A stretch of 64,000 nucleotides of DNA, taken from Dethiobacter sp. Its GTDB lineage: Bacteria; Bacillota; Dethiobacteria; Dethiobacterales; Dethiobacteraceae. Numbering within the stretch: position 1 is the stretch's first letter; the number at the start of each line of letters is the position of its first letter. Both the position numbers and the translations under genes were made by a program. This document shows positions 8,167 through 16,256 of the stretch, piece by piece. The stretch spans positions 1-64,000 of the forward strand of contig JAGXTL010000003.1 in NCBI GenBank assembly GCA_018333635.1. The letters run 5' to 3'. Under the pieces are notes generated by a model that saw nothing but the letters and a program-made list of their open reading frames with translations, had not been told where the DNA came from and did no database searches.

Positions 8167-9591
8167 TTGCCCGCTCTAATTAAGCAGGGGCAGAACCGCT
8201 ACTTGTTGCCTAAGGAAGGGGCAATGAGGGTGGATGCCCTTGTTTTTTTAAGTGAAAGGCTGTACGCCGAGCTTAAAAATGGTGGCCAAGAACTTCAACA
8301 ACTCTGCGACGCTGCCGCACTGCCAGGAGTTTTCAGCCCTGTACTTGGCATGCCGGACATTCACGCAGGCTTTGGTTTGCCTATTGGAGGGGTGCTTGCC
8401 ATGCGAGTTGAAGACGGTGTGGTGTCATCTGGCGCAGTAGGAATGGATATTAACTGTGGCGTACGTCTGCTCTCTACTAATTTGTCATGTGATGCTTTGG
8501 ACAAACCAACTATCCGCGCCTTGATGGATGCTGTAGAAAAGAGGGTGCCGACAGGTATCGGCCGTAAATCCCGCCATAACAACCTCGGTAGGGAAGCGTT
8601 GCCAGAGGTCCTGGTAGACGGTGCATTAGCGCTGGTCAAAAGAGGATACGGCAAAATTGACGATCTGGAATGCATGGAAGAAGGTGGGCGGTTTGAAGGT
8701 GCAGATCCGGCAGCCGTGACGCCACATGCGTTGCAAAGAGCCGTACAACTTTCTACCCTTGGGGGCGGAAACCATTTTTTAGAATTTGGCACAGTGGATG
8801 AAGTGCTGGATAGTGATACTGCTCTCGCTTTTGGTCTGCAAAAAGGAATGTTTACCGTTATGATTCATACCGGCAGTCGCGGGCTTGGACACCAGATTTG
8901 CACTGATTATACAGAGATTATGAGAAAGGCCGCAAAGCGCTACGGGATTAACCTTCCTTCAACCGGGTTGGCCAGTTGCCCTATTAACTCAGCCGAAGGA
9001 CGAAACTATTTGGCGGCCATGGCCTGCGCCGTCAACTTTGCGTTTGCCAATCGTCAGCTTATCACTCACGACATTCGTGAGGCTTTTATCGACATTTTTG
9101 GTTCTTCTATTGAACTTAAAGTGGTTTATGACGTTGCTCACAATATTGCAAAGTTTGAAGAACATTTTGGTCAAAAGTTGCTTGTTCACCGAAAAGGTGC
9201 GACAAGAGCGCTGCCACCCAAACATCCGCAGAATTCGAAACAATTCGAGAAAACCGGCCATCCCGCCATTATTCCAGGCAGTATGAATTCTCCGTCCTAT
9301 ATTCTCACGGGAAGGGATGCGGTTCGTGAGACATTTTGCTCTGTCAATCATGGAGCAGGCAGAGTGATGTCGCGTTCTTATGCGCGCAAAAACATTAGTG
9401 CGGAAGCTTTTTTGTCATCAATAGGCGAAGTGATGCTAAGTACCAGAAATGTGCGTCAGCTGCTTGACGAAGCACCGTCTGCTTACAAAAATATTAGCGA
9501 AGTTGTTGCCACTTTAAGCGAAATCGGTCTGACAAACATAGTGGCAAGGCTAAAACCGCTTGCTGTAATCAAAGGAGAGGGTGATGAGTAG
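8167..9591 (+). CDS. rtcB: RNA-splicing ligase RtcB family protein
   Basis: GTP/Mn-dependent ligase that joins RNA 2',3'-cyclic phosphate or 3'-phosphate ends to 5'-OH ends. The 474-aa protein shows GMDINCGVRL (metal-binding Asp/Cys), LGGGNHFLEF, HTGSRGLGHQ, HRKGATRALPP, and VNHGAGRVMSR with the His that receives GMP. TTG at 8167 is placed six bases after AGGGGGTG. The earlier GTG at 8158 would lie inside that ribosome site. No RtcA or archease gene adjoins it. Its 3' end overlaps the last codons of a frameshifted gene on the opposite strand by 23 bp. Confidence 0.92.
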   Translation: MPALIKQGQNRYLLPKEGAMRVDALVFLSERLYAELKNGGQELQQLCDAAALPGVFSPVLGMPDIHAGFGLPIGGVLAMRVEDGVVSSGAVGMDINCGVRLLSTNLSCDALDKPTIRALMDAVEKRVPTGIGRKSRHNNLGREALPEVLVDGALALVKRGYGKIDDLECMEEGGRFEGADPAAVTPHALQRAVQLSTLGGGNHFLEFGTVDEVLDSDTALAFGLQKGMFTVMIHTGSRGLGHQICTDYTEIMRKAAKRYGINLPSTGLASCPINSAEGRNYLAAMACAVNFAFANRQLITHDIREAFIDIFGSSIELKVVYDVAHNIAKFEEHFGQKLLVHRKGATRALPPKHPQNSKQFEKTGHPAIIPGSMNSPSYILTGRDAVRETFCSVNHGAGRVMSRSYARKNISAEAFLSSIGEVMLSTRNVRQLLDEAPSAYKNISEVVATLSEIGLTNIVARLKPLAVIKGEGDE

Positions 9592-9993
9592 TGTTATACT
9601 CTACTACAGTATGATTTTTTATGTCGCCGCCATAATGCTGAAGCACTTTTTTAACAAATTCTGGATCGTGATGATCTGTTACGTCGATAGCCACCGCGTA
9701 AGCACTTGGTTCGTCAATCTCGCCGCCCATGATTTTTCTGGCATCCTCTTCGCTGTATAGCAGGTTTTTTCATTCGTGCGCCCTTCTATGGCAACATCAC
9801 TGCCTTTCACGCCACGGCCAAACAAGGGCAATTCGCCGGCATAGGAGTTTTTCATGGTATCAATCCCTTCAACCGGCGTATTTCCTATTTGATAAATAGA
9901 GGTTTTAAGAAAGCCATGCCTGCCTAATTCTTCAATTGCTCTTTGGGCAGTGTCTCTTGAGCGGAACTCTCCGATAACCAAATGCACATTCAT
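9569..9993 (-). pseudogene. Small hypothetical gene broken by a single-base frameshift
   Basis: The minus-strand ATG at 9993 has a GGGAGGA site and begins NVHLVIGEFRSRDTAQRAIE. The original frame runs to 9679, but its last ~29 residues look unlike protein. At a run of six T (plus strand 9765-9770) the neighbouring frame takes over sensibly as NLLYSEEDARKIMGGEID and stays open to a TGA at 9571-9569. Adding one base to the run would restore an intact ~140-aa protein. It resembles small YflT-like stress proteins that begin with a V-I-G/A-x-F-x-x-x-x-x-A module, but I cannot name the family. It is either a true pseudogene or a homopolymer sequencing error. The 3' end overlaps rtcB by 23 bp. Confidence 0.7.
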
Positions 9994-10031
9994 GTGTATT
10001 TCCTCCCGAGTGATTCTATATAAAAGATTAC

Positions 10032-10055
10032 AAAAAGCTCATTTCTGAGCTTTTT
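10032..10055. terminator. Bidirectional hairpin upstream of cooS
   Basis: Perfect 10-bp stem AAAAAGCTCA/TGAGCTTTTT with a TTTC loop and A/T tracts on both sides. It separates the leftward small gene and the rtcB region from cooS and could stop read-through into cooS. Confidence 0.65.
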
Positions 10056-10149
10056 AGTTTTCCCGTAGATCTTTTTTTTTACTACGGCATATTTGTTGTT
10101 TTCTAACAGAAACTATAGTGAAGTGAATTGTTGAGGAGGATTGCAAACA

Positions 10150-12279
10150 ATGCCGGTAAATGATATTTTTAAATCGTTTGAACGCAGTGCGGAAAGAATG
10201 CGCGGTGATAATAAAACGTACGCTGCGGATTTAACAAAACAGGACTTCAATGATCCCGCTATGCACGAGCACGCTCATGATGCGAAGGTGGATTATGACG
10301 GGATCAATAAGTCGCCTTCCATGGAGAAGGTCCATCAGTGGCAACGCGAACATATCCAAAGAGAGGACCAGTCCAAAGAAGGGTATCCCTTAAATGTGAT
10401 TCTTGATCCTGCAATGCGGGAAATGTACCAGGTTGTGCATAATGCGGGGATGACCAACGTTTTTGACCGTTTTAGCCAGCAACAACCGACACAATGCAAG
10501 TTTTGCATCGAAGGCTTATCTTGCCAGCTTTGCGCCAACGGCCCCTGCCGCATCAGTCAGAAATCGCCGCGCGGCGTTTGTGGCGTGGACGCACACACAA
10601 TGGTGGCAAGAAACTTCATGTACCGGCATGTAACGATTGGGACAGCCGCAAACATTTTTCATTGTCACCAGGCGGCAAGAACCCTTAGAGCTGCCGGAGA
10701 ATCTCCTCAAAGCGGCCTGAAAATCCGTGACGCAAAAAAGCTGAAGAAATATGCGGATATGGTCGGATTGAATACGAATCAATCCGTAGAAAGATTGGCA
10801 GTTGAATTCGCCGATTGGGTCATCAATGATATTCATGCGCCACACCACGTGGAGTCAAGGGCCGTTGAAGCGTTCGCTCCCACTAAAAGAAAAGAACTTT
10901 GGCGGCAGTTAGGATTATTCCCCGGGGGCGGCTACAGTGAGGTTGCCTATGCGCAGACGCAGTGCATGACCAACTTTACATCGGATCCCATCGAATTTTT
11001 GTTAAGAGGGGTCCGTTTAGGGGTTGCCAACGAGTATCAAGGACTTTTCCTGCTGAACATTGTACAAGAGATTCTCATGGGTACCCAGGAAATCTCAATG
11101 AAACAACAGAACATGGGCTTGTTAAAAGAAAATATGGTGAATATCATTACCAACGGCCATATGCCGTTACTGGCTCATGTAGCCATTGACCTGGCATCCA
11201 GCGACGAGTGGCAGCAGAAAGCGCGACAAGCAGGGGCAGACGGTATGCAAATCCTGGGCCATGTCTGCGAAGGTCAGCAACTGGCCAATTATGAGGGGAT
11301 GCACAATCTGAAGGCGTTTGGAGGCCAGGAAGGCGAGTGGCTTTCGCAGGAGTATCTTCTGGCTACCGGTGTGGTTGATCTCTTCATGTTTGACTATAAC
11401 TGCACTGTTCCCACCATGCCGCTCTTTGCCAAGCGGTTTGGCACCAAACTGCTAAGCACCCATCCGGTTATTAAACTGCAGGGAACCGAAACACTGGACT
11501 TTGTGCCGGAAAAAATGAAGGAACAAGCAGAAAGAGCGTTAAGCATGGCGCTGGAAGCGTTTAGCAAACGGAAAGCGGAAAACAGGAAAACGTATATCCC
11601 GCCCCATATCTCCGATTGTATGGTGGGCTTCAGCACTGAATCCATTAAGAAAGCTTTAGGCGGAAGTTTTCAGCCTCTGATTGATCAGATTGCCAACGGC
11701 AATATCCGCGGCATTGCTACGATCGTTGGTTGCACAACGGCAAGATACGGCCAGGGCGGTAGCAATATCTTTAAGATTGCGAAAGGCTTGATTAGAAGTA
11801 ACATTTTGGTGCTCTCCGGCGGCTGTACTTCTTCTGTTATGGAATATACAGGACTGACTAATCCGAAGGCTGCGGAGGAGTGCGGTGAAACCCTCAAAGC
11901 TGTCTGCGAACAGTTAGGGATTCCGCCAGTTTTAACATACGGTGCCTGTGTGGATATCGGCAAAATGACGCATACGGCCATGGAACTGGCCGATGCGTTA
12001 AATGTGGATACCAACATGCTCCCGCTGGTGATCGGCGCTCCCGAATATTTGGAGCAAAAGGCTGTAGCCGACGCTTGCACCGCCGTTGCACTGGGCTGGC
12101 TTGTCCATGTGGCTCCCGTCCCCTCGATTACCGGCAGTGATGTGGTGGTAAAGACTCTGACAGAGACCACAGAAACGCTGGGCTTGGGTAAAGTGCTTGT
12201 GGAAATGGATGCGGAAAAGACAGTTCAGATTTACGTGGAACATATTGAGAAGAAAAGAAAAGAGCTGGGGCTAGACTGA
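10150..12279 (+). CDS. cooS: Anaerobic Ni-Fe CO dehydrogenase catalytic subunit (divergent, orphan)
   Basis: A 709-aa CooS-family protein that would interconvert CO and CO2. Aligned from memory to Carboxydothermus CODH-II, all C-cluster ligands are present: His337, Cys373, Cys418, Cys528, Cys559 and Cys600, plus the conserved Lys637. The N-terminal cluster region is CKFC (Cys116, Cys119) then Cys125, Cys128, Cys133 and Cys144. Cys116-x2-Cys119 replaces the usual C-x7-C of the D-cluster, a pattern linked to a [2Fe-2S] D-cluster. The histidine proton-relay positions read Asn168, His171, Gln174 and Arg177, so three of four are changed. The ~110-residue N-terminal extension is longer than usual. 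ATG at 10150 is nine bases after AGGAGGA; TTG at 10141 is too close. No cooC, cooF or acs genes adjoin it. Confidence 0.9.
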   Translation: MPVNDIFKSFERSAERMRGDNKTYAADLTKQDFNDPAMHEHAHDAKVDYDGINKSPSMEKVHQWQREHIQREDQSKEGYPLNVILDPAMREMYQVVHNAGMTNVFDRFSQQQPTQCKFCIEGLSCQLCANGPCRISQKSPRGVCGVDAHTMVARNFMYRHVTIGTAANIFHCHQAARTLRAAGESPQSGLKIRDAKKLKKYADMVGLNTNQSVERLAVEFADWVINDIHAPHHVESRAVEAFAPTKRKELWRQLGLFPGGGYSEVAYAQTQCMTNFTSDPIEFLLRGVRLGVANEYQGLFLLNIVQEILMGTQEISMKQQNMGLLKENMVNIITNGHMPLLAHVAIDLASSDEWQQKARQAGADGMQILGHVCEGQQLANYEGMHNLKAFGGQEGEWLSQEYLLATGVVDLFMFDYNCTVPTMPLFAKRFGTKLLSTHPVIKLQGTETLDFVPEKMKEQAERALSMALEAFSKRKAENRKTYIPPHISDCMVGFSTESIKKALGGSFQPLIDQIANGNIRGIATIVGCTTARYGQGGSNIFKIAKGLIRSNILVLSGGCTSSVMEYTGLTNPKAAEECGETLKAVCEQLGIPPVLTYGACVDIGKMTHTAMELADALNVDTNMLPLVIGAPEYLEQKAVADACTAVALGWLVHVAPVPSITGSDVVVKTLTETTETLGLGKVLVEMDAEKTVQIYVEHIEKKRKELGLD

Positions 12280-12286
12280 AAGCAAA

Positions 12287-12311
12287 CAGGGCTGATCATC
12301 GATCAGCCCTG
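12287..12311 (+). terminator. Hairpin after cooS
   Basis: Perfect 11-bp stem (12287-12297 with 12301-12311) and ATC loop, eight bases after the cooS stop. There is no T-tract, so it may be an mRNA-stabilising hairpin or weak terminator before ku. Confidence 0.5.
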
Positions 12312-12371
12312 CACTTGGAGTCTGCCGTATTAGTCTGGATTTCAGAATATTGGAGAGAGGAGGTTTTAGTT

Positions 12372-13199
12372 TTGAGGACCATCTGGAGAGGCGCCATCAG
12401 TTTTGGCTTGGTCAATATACCTATTAAACTGTTTCCGGCTACGGAAGAAAAGGACGTGAAGTTCCGGTATCTGCACAAAACATGTCAGGCACCGATTAAA
12501 TACCAACGCATTTGTTCTGCATGCGGCCAGGAAGTAGCCCAGGACGACATTGTACGCGGGTATGAGTATGAAACCGACCGCTATGTTATTATCAACGAGG
12601 AAGATCTGGAGAAAATTCCCGATGAGAGAACGCGTTCGGTGGACATCGTGGATTTTGTTGCTCTGGAAGAAATTGACCCGGTTTATTTTAATAAGACATA
12701 TTATCTTTCGCCGGGTGAAGCGGGTGAAAAAGCGTATGCGCTACTCAGAAAGGCGATGGAAGAGACGGGAAAAATTGCCGTGGCAAAGGTTGTTATCCGC
12801 AGTAAAGAGTCATTAGCTGTAATCCGAGGTTACAAAAACCTGCTTGTTATGGAAACAATTTTCTATCCGGATGAAATCAGGGATACTTCTTTACTGCCGG
12901 GCTTTTCCCGGGAGATTAAGCTTCACGATAATGAAATTACAATGGCACAGGAGTTAATAAACAACCTCGCTACCGTCTTTGACCCGCAGAAATATGATGA
13001 TGAATACCGCAAGAAGCTCATTGAATTAATTCACGCAAAGATTGAGGGTGAACAGATTGCCATTCCTGAGGTGGCAGCGAAAGGGAAGGTTGTTGACTTA
13101 ATGGAAGCGCTAAAAGCGTCCGTGGCAATAGCTAAAAAAACTGCTGACGCTAGGGATAAACCTGCCCGTAAAAAACGTAAGAATGCGGCGGGTGAGTAA
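12372..13199 (+). CDS. ku: Ku-family DNA end-binding protein (NHEJ)
   Basis: Bacterial Ku homodimer subunit that rings double-strand DNA ends and recruits LigD. The 275-aa protein starts RTIWRGAISFGLVNIPI, the family signature, continues with the core bridge/barrel domain (KFRYLHKTC, YFNKTYYLSP) and ends in a Lys/Arg-rich tail (RKKRKNAAGE). TTG at 12372 is about eight bases after GAGAGGAGG; a longer reading from 12315 would have no ribosome site. Its stop abuts the GTG start of the ligase gene. With the two LigD genes it forms a complete end-joining set, a system commonly used to repair breaks in spores and stationary cells. Confidence 0.95.
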   Translation: MRTIWRGAISFGLVNIPIKLFPATEEKDVKFRYLHKTCQAPIKYQRICSACGQEVAQDDIVRGYEYETDRYVIINEEDLEKIPDERTRSVDIVDFVALEEIDPVYFNKTYYLSPGEAGEKAYALLRKAMEETGKIAVAKVVIRSKESLAVIRGYKNLLVMETIFYPDEIRDTSLLPGFSREIKLHDNEITMAQELINNLATVFDPQKYDDEYRKKLIELIHAKIEGEQIAIPEVAAKGKVVDLMEALKASVAIAKKTADARDKPARKKRKNAAGE

Positions 13200-14144
13200 G
13201 TGCTTTTTTTATCTTTTAAACCGATGGAACCTATCTCCTCCGACCACGTCCCCCAGGGTGAATTTCTCTATCAATTTAAGTGGGACGGTGTTCGCATGCT
13301 GGCGCATGTGGGGCGCAACCGTGTCTGGTTACACAACAGAAAGCTTAAGGAGCGGACGTGCCATTATCCTGAACTTGTTGTTCTCACTGATCTGGTGAGA
13401 GGTGAAGCAATACTAGACGGTGAAATTGTGGCGCTCAGGAACGGCAAGCCCAGCTTCCCACTTGTTTTGGAGAGGGATTTAATCAATCCGGCCGCCACTG
13501 AAAACAAAACCCGCCGCTTGATGGCGCAAGTCCCGATTTTCTATATGGTTTTCGATTTAATATGGTATAACGGTCAATCCTTAATAAGCTTGCCTCTGAC
13601 TCGACGGCAGTCTATCCTGGCGGAAGCGCTCCAAGAGAATGACACGGTGCGCATTGTTGAAAGTTTTGCAGACGGAAATGCGCTGTTTGAAGCTGTATCG
13701 CAGCAGAAAATGGAAGGAATTGTGGCAAAGCTCAAAGAAGGACACTACGCAGCCGGCAAGAAACACCGTGCCTGGATAAAAGTAAAGCACCGCCAAAAGC
13801 AGTTGGTGGCTATCGGTGGCTATACTGTAAAATCAGGCCAGATTAATGCTCTTTTGGCCGGTGCCTATCATAATGGTCAGTTTCTTTATGTGGGCAGGGT
13901 GGCAACCGGACTGACGGGGCGTGATCTAGCGGCGCTAACCCCTTATCTTAAAGAAGCAGAAATTGCCAAACCAGAGTTTGTCAACGCTATACCCGGCAAG
14001 GATAATAGGTGGGTAAGCCCCTCGTTAACCGCATTGGTAGACCTTCAGGAATGGACGGAAGATTTGCGCATGCGCCAACCGGTCATTATCGGCCTCACCA
14101 AAGACCTACCAAAAAATTGCATTCTGGGACAAGGGGACAGGTGA
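13200..14144 (+). CDS. ligD: ATP-dependent DNA ligase, LigD ligase domain protein
   Basis: Seals double-strand breaks held by Ku. The 314-aa protein has ligase motif I FKWDGVR (adenylated Lys), LDGEIVAL (motif III-like), EGIVAK (motif IV), and AWIKVKHR (motif V), then an OB-fold C-terminal half. This corresponds to the ligase module of Mycobacterium LigD as a separate gene. The start GTG follows the ku stop directly. The last residues GQGDR and the stop are encoded by an invading REP sequence (14125-14153), so the native C-terminus has probably been altered. I expect it to work with the separate polymerase-domain gene downstream. Confidence 0.93.
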   Translation: MLFLSFKPMEPISSDHVPQGEFLYQFKWDGVRMLAHVGRNRVWLHNRKLKERTCHYPELVVLTDLVRGEAILDGEIVALRNGKPSFPLVLERDLINPAATENKTRRLMAQVPIFYMVFDLIWYNGQSLISLPLTRRQSILAEALQENDTVRIVESFADGNALFEAVSQQKMEGIVAKLKEGHYAAGKKHRAWIKVKHRQKQLVAIGGYTVKSGQINALLAGAYHNGQFLYVGRVATGLTGRDLAALTPYLKEAEIAKPEFVNAIPGKDNRWVSPSLTALVDLQEWTEDLRMRQPVIIGLTKDLPKNCILGQGDR

Positions 14145-14153
14145 TTTGTCCCA
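14125..14153 (+). repeat. REP copy A (forward), overlapping the ligD ligase stop
   Basis: 29-bp unit TGGGACAA...TTGTCCCA with 8-bp terminal inverted arms. It contains the TGA stop (14142-14144) of the ligase gene. It has the same sequence as the copies around the RAYT gene, which is about 1.2 kb downstream. Confidence 0.9.
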
Positions 14154-14196
14154 GTATTTTTCAAATTGACTAAAGCAACAGGAAGTGAGGAATTGG

Positions 14197-15111
14197 GTGC
14201 CAGAACTGGAAATTAACGGTCGAATACTTAAGCTGACAAACCTGGAAAAAGTCATTTGGCCGGCAGAAGGTTATACAAAGCATGATATGATTAACTTTTA
14301 CATTGCCATTTCCCCCTATCTCTTACCTTTCCTCAAAGATAGGCCATGCAATTTTCAGCGTTTTCCTGAAGGCATCCATGGGAAGCGATTCTACCAAAAA
14401 AATGTTCCTTCATTTGCGCCGGACTGGATAAGGACGTTTCCCATCCCTTCAAAAGAGAGGAATATTGACTACATCGTTGTTAGCAATTTGGAAACGCTCG
14501 TATATATTGCTAACCTGGCTTGTTTGGAAATACATCCTTGGCATTCCAGAGTCAAAAGCATACTTAATCCTGATTGGGGTATTGTGGATCTCGATCCGCA
14601 GGAAGGGGTTGACTTTACTGCTGTTATTGAAACGGCACGTCATGTTAAGGAAGTCCTATGCCAACTTGAACTTAAAGGTTATCCGAAAACATCAGGCGCA
14701 ACCGGTCTGCAAATTTATATCCCACTTAAACCGCTTTATACATATGAACAAGTCAGGGATATAATCGGTTACATATGCACTCTGGTACACCAAAAGGCGC
14801 GGGGAGTCACTACAATGGAAAGAATTATTAAGAAGCGGGGTGCAAAAGTATATCTTGACTACTTACAAAATCTTTGGGGAAGGACCATTAATGCACCTTA
14901 TACCGTCCGTCCTGTACCCGGTGCGCAAGTATCAACACCCCTGACCTGGGAAGAGTTGCTTTCGGGTCGAATCAATCCTGCCGACTTTACGATTAAAAAT
15001 ATTTTTGCTCGACTGGAGAAAACCGGCGACCTGTTTGAATCAGTAGTTAATCAAGGACAATCCGCTGCCGCAATACTAAAAAAAATAAGGGAGAGACAAG
15101 GGGACAGGTGA
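14197..15111 (+). CDS. ligD: LigD-type primase-polymerase domain protein
   Basis: Archaeo-eukaryotic primase-like polymerase that fills gaps and adds (ribo)nucleotides during NHEJ. The 304-aa protein has LTNLEKVIWPAEGYTKHDMI at the N-terminus, the nucleotide-binding FYQKN, IHPWHSR, the metal-binding Asp pair in IVDLDPQEG, and SGATGLQIYIPL, all typical of LigD PolDom. GTG at 14197 sits six bases after AGTGAGG; the earlier GTG at 14185 lies within that site. The C-terminal residues QGDR and the stop come from REP copy B, a mirror of what happened to the ligase gene. No 3'-phosphoesterase module of LigD is present in the window. Confidence 0.93.
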   Translation: MPELEINGRILKLTNLEKVIWPAEGYTKHDMINFYIAISPYLLPFLKDRPCNFQRFPEGIHGKRFYQKNVPSFAPDWIRTFPIPSKERNIDYIVVSNLETLVYIANLACLEIHPWHSRVKSILNPDWGIVDLDPQEGVDFTAVIETARHVKEVLCQLELKGYPKTSGATGLQIYIPLKPLYTYEQVRDIIGYICTLVHQKARGVTTMERIIKKRGAKVYLDYLQNLWGRTINAPYTVRPVPGAQVSTPLTWEELLSGRINPADFTIKNIFARLEKTGDLFESVVNQGQSAAAILKKIRERQGDR

Positions 15112-15120
15112 TTTGTCCCA
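15092..15120 (+). repeat. REP copy B (forward), overlapping the polymerase-domain stop
   Basis: Same unit as copy A with a degenerate left arm (GAGACAA for GGGACAA). It supplies the TGA at 15109-15111. Confidence 0.85.
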
Positions 15121-15186
15121 ATCTCAACTTAATAGTTGACCAGCACATTTGTTCGATATAAAATATTAGTAATAAGGCAAAGGGAC

Positions 15187-15231
15187 TGAGACAAGGGGAC
15201 CTTCTCCGTGGACAGCAGGTGATTTGTCCCA
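15187..15231 (+). repeat. REP copy C (forward) with internal insertion
   Basis: The same arms and GGGGAC/AGGTGATTTGTCCCA blocks are interrupted by about 16 bp. It lies 131 bp upstream of the RAYT start. The rest of the interval 15232-15361 holds only the RAYT leader. Confidence 0.8.
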
Positions 15232-15361
15232 GCAATATAGAAATATGCATAGGAGGTGGGTCTCAACTGCTCCAATATATATGTCATTGTCTGGTATTTA
15301 GCGTAGCCGGGATACGGGTATGAGTAGCAGGCCCGGACACTACTAAGATGAGGTGATAGCT

Positions 15362-16114
15362 ATGCCCAGGCAGGCACGTAAAAAAAGCAGCAGCGGGATT
15401 TACCACATTATTTTGCGAGGAGTTAACAAGGAAGCGATTTTTCATGATCGCGAAGACAAGGAGAAGTTTTTGGCTACATTGAAATTCTATAAGAACGTTA
15501 GTGAGTATGAGCTCTTTGCTTACTGCCTTATGGATAATCATGTTCATTTGTTGATTAAAGAAGTTTCCGATCCGCTCCAAATAATAATTAAGAGATTTAG
15601 TTCAAGTTACGTAATATGGTTTAATAAAAAGTATATGCGATGCGGGCATTTGTTTCAGGAGAGATACAGAAGCGAAGCTGTTGAAAATGACAGGTATTTT
15701 TTAAGCGTTCTTCGCTATATACATCAAAATCCGGTGAAAGCCGGCATTATTAAACGCGTCGGTGATTACCAGTGGAGCAGTTTTAGTGAATTTATAGGCA
15801 AGCCGACGTTTGTGAACGTTGATTTTGTATTTGCATTTTTCGCGGATGAACGGTTTTTGGCTATAAATCTCTTTTCTAAATTTATAAATGAAATAAATGA
15901 CGATAAATGTTTGGAAGTAAAGAATCAGTTTACAGATAGCGAACTTGTTAAATATATTATCACAATGGGCTTAGATGAAGTTGGGGAACTCCAAAGTTAC
16001 AGCAAAGAACAGAGAAACGCTTTTATTAAAACATTGAAATCACTTGATGGTGTAACAATAAGGCAAGTTGAAAGGGTAACAGGGATAACGAGAAGCGTAA
16101 TTAGCAGAGCTTAG
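15362..16114 (+). CDS. REP-associated tyrosine transposase (RAYT, Y1 family)
   Basis: A 250-aa single-strand nuclease/transposase of the IS200/IS605-like Y1 superfamily, domesticated to mobilise REP hairpins. The N-terminus MPRQAR, then SGIYHIILRGVN, the HUH motif MDNHVHLL near residue 57, and the region RYIHQNPVKAG with GHLFQERYRSE are classic RAYT features. The C-terminal part ends in a DnaA-like helix-turn-helix (IRQVERVTGITRSVISRA). ATG at 15362 is five bases after GAGGTGAT. Three REP units in forward orientation lie upstream and three in inverted orientation downstream. The final codons lie inside a 44-bp unit that is repeated downstream. Confidence 0.93.
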   Translation: MPRQARKKSSSGIYHIILRGVNKEAIFHDREDKEKFLATLKFYKNVSEYELFAYCLMDNHVHLLIKEVSDPLQIIIKRFSSSYVIWFNKKYMRCGHLFQERYRSEAVENDRYFLSVLRYIHQNPVKAGIIKRVGDYQWSSFSEFIGKPTFVNVDFVFAFFADERFLAINLFSKFINEINDDKCLEVKNQFTDSELVKYIITMGLDEVGELQSYSKEQRNAFIKTLKSLDGVTIRQVERVTGITRSVISRA

Positions 16115-16233
16115 ACATGGGACAAATCACCTGTCCCCTTGTCCCAAGCAGAGCTTAGACATGGGACAAATCACCTGTCCCCTTGTCCCAAGCAGAGCAT
16201 AGACTGGGACAAATCACCTGTCCCCTTGTCCCA
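16103..16233 (-). repeat. Three tandem inverted REP units after the RAYT gene
   Basis: Two identical 44-bp units (16103-16146, 16147-16190) and a third 43-bp unit with small changes (16191-16233). Each holds one REP in the orientation opposite to copies A-C. The first unit includes the last three codons and stop of the RAYT gene. The array ends about 24 bp before deoC. Confidence 0.93.
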
Positions 16234-16256
16234 GGGAGGGAGGGTAATGAGTAATA

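Noticed and set aside
16103-16233. CRISPR array (three regularly spaced units)
   Set aside because: Units are near-identical throughout with no variable spacers; each contains a REP hairpin and part of the RAYT gene, and there are no cas genes.
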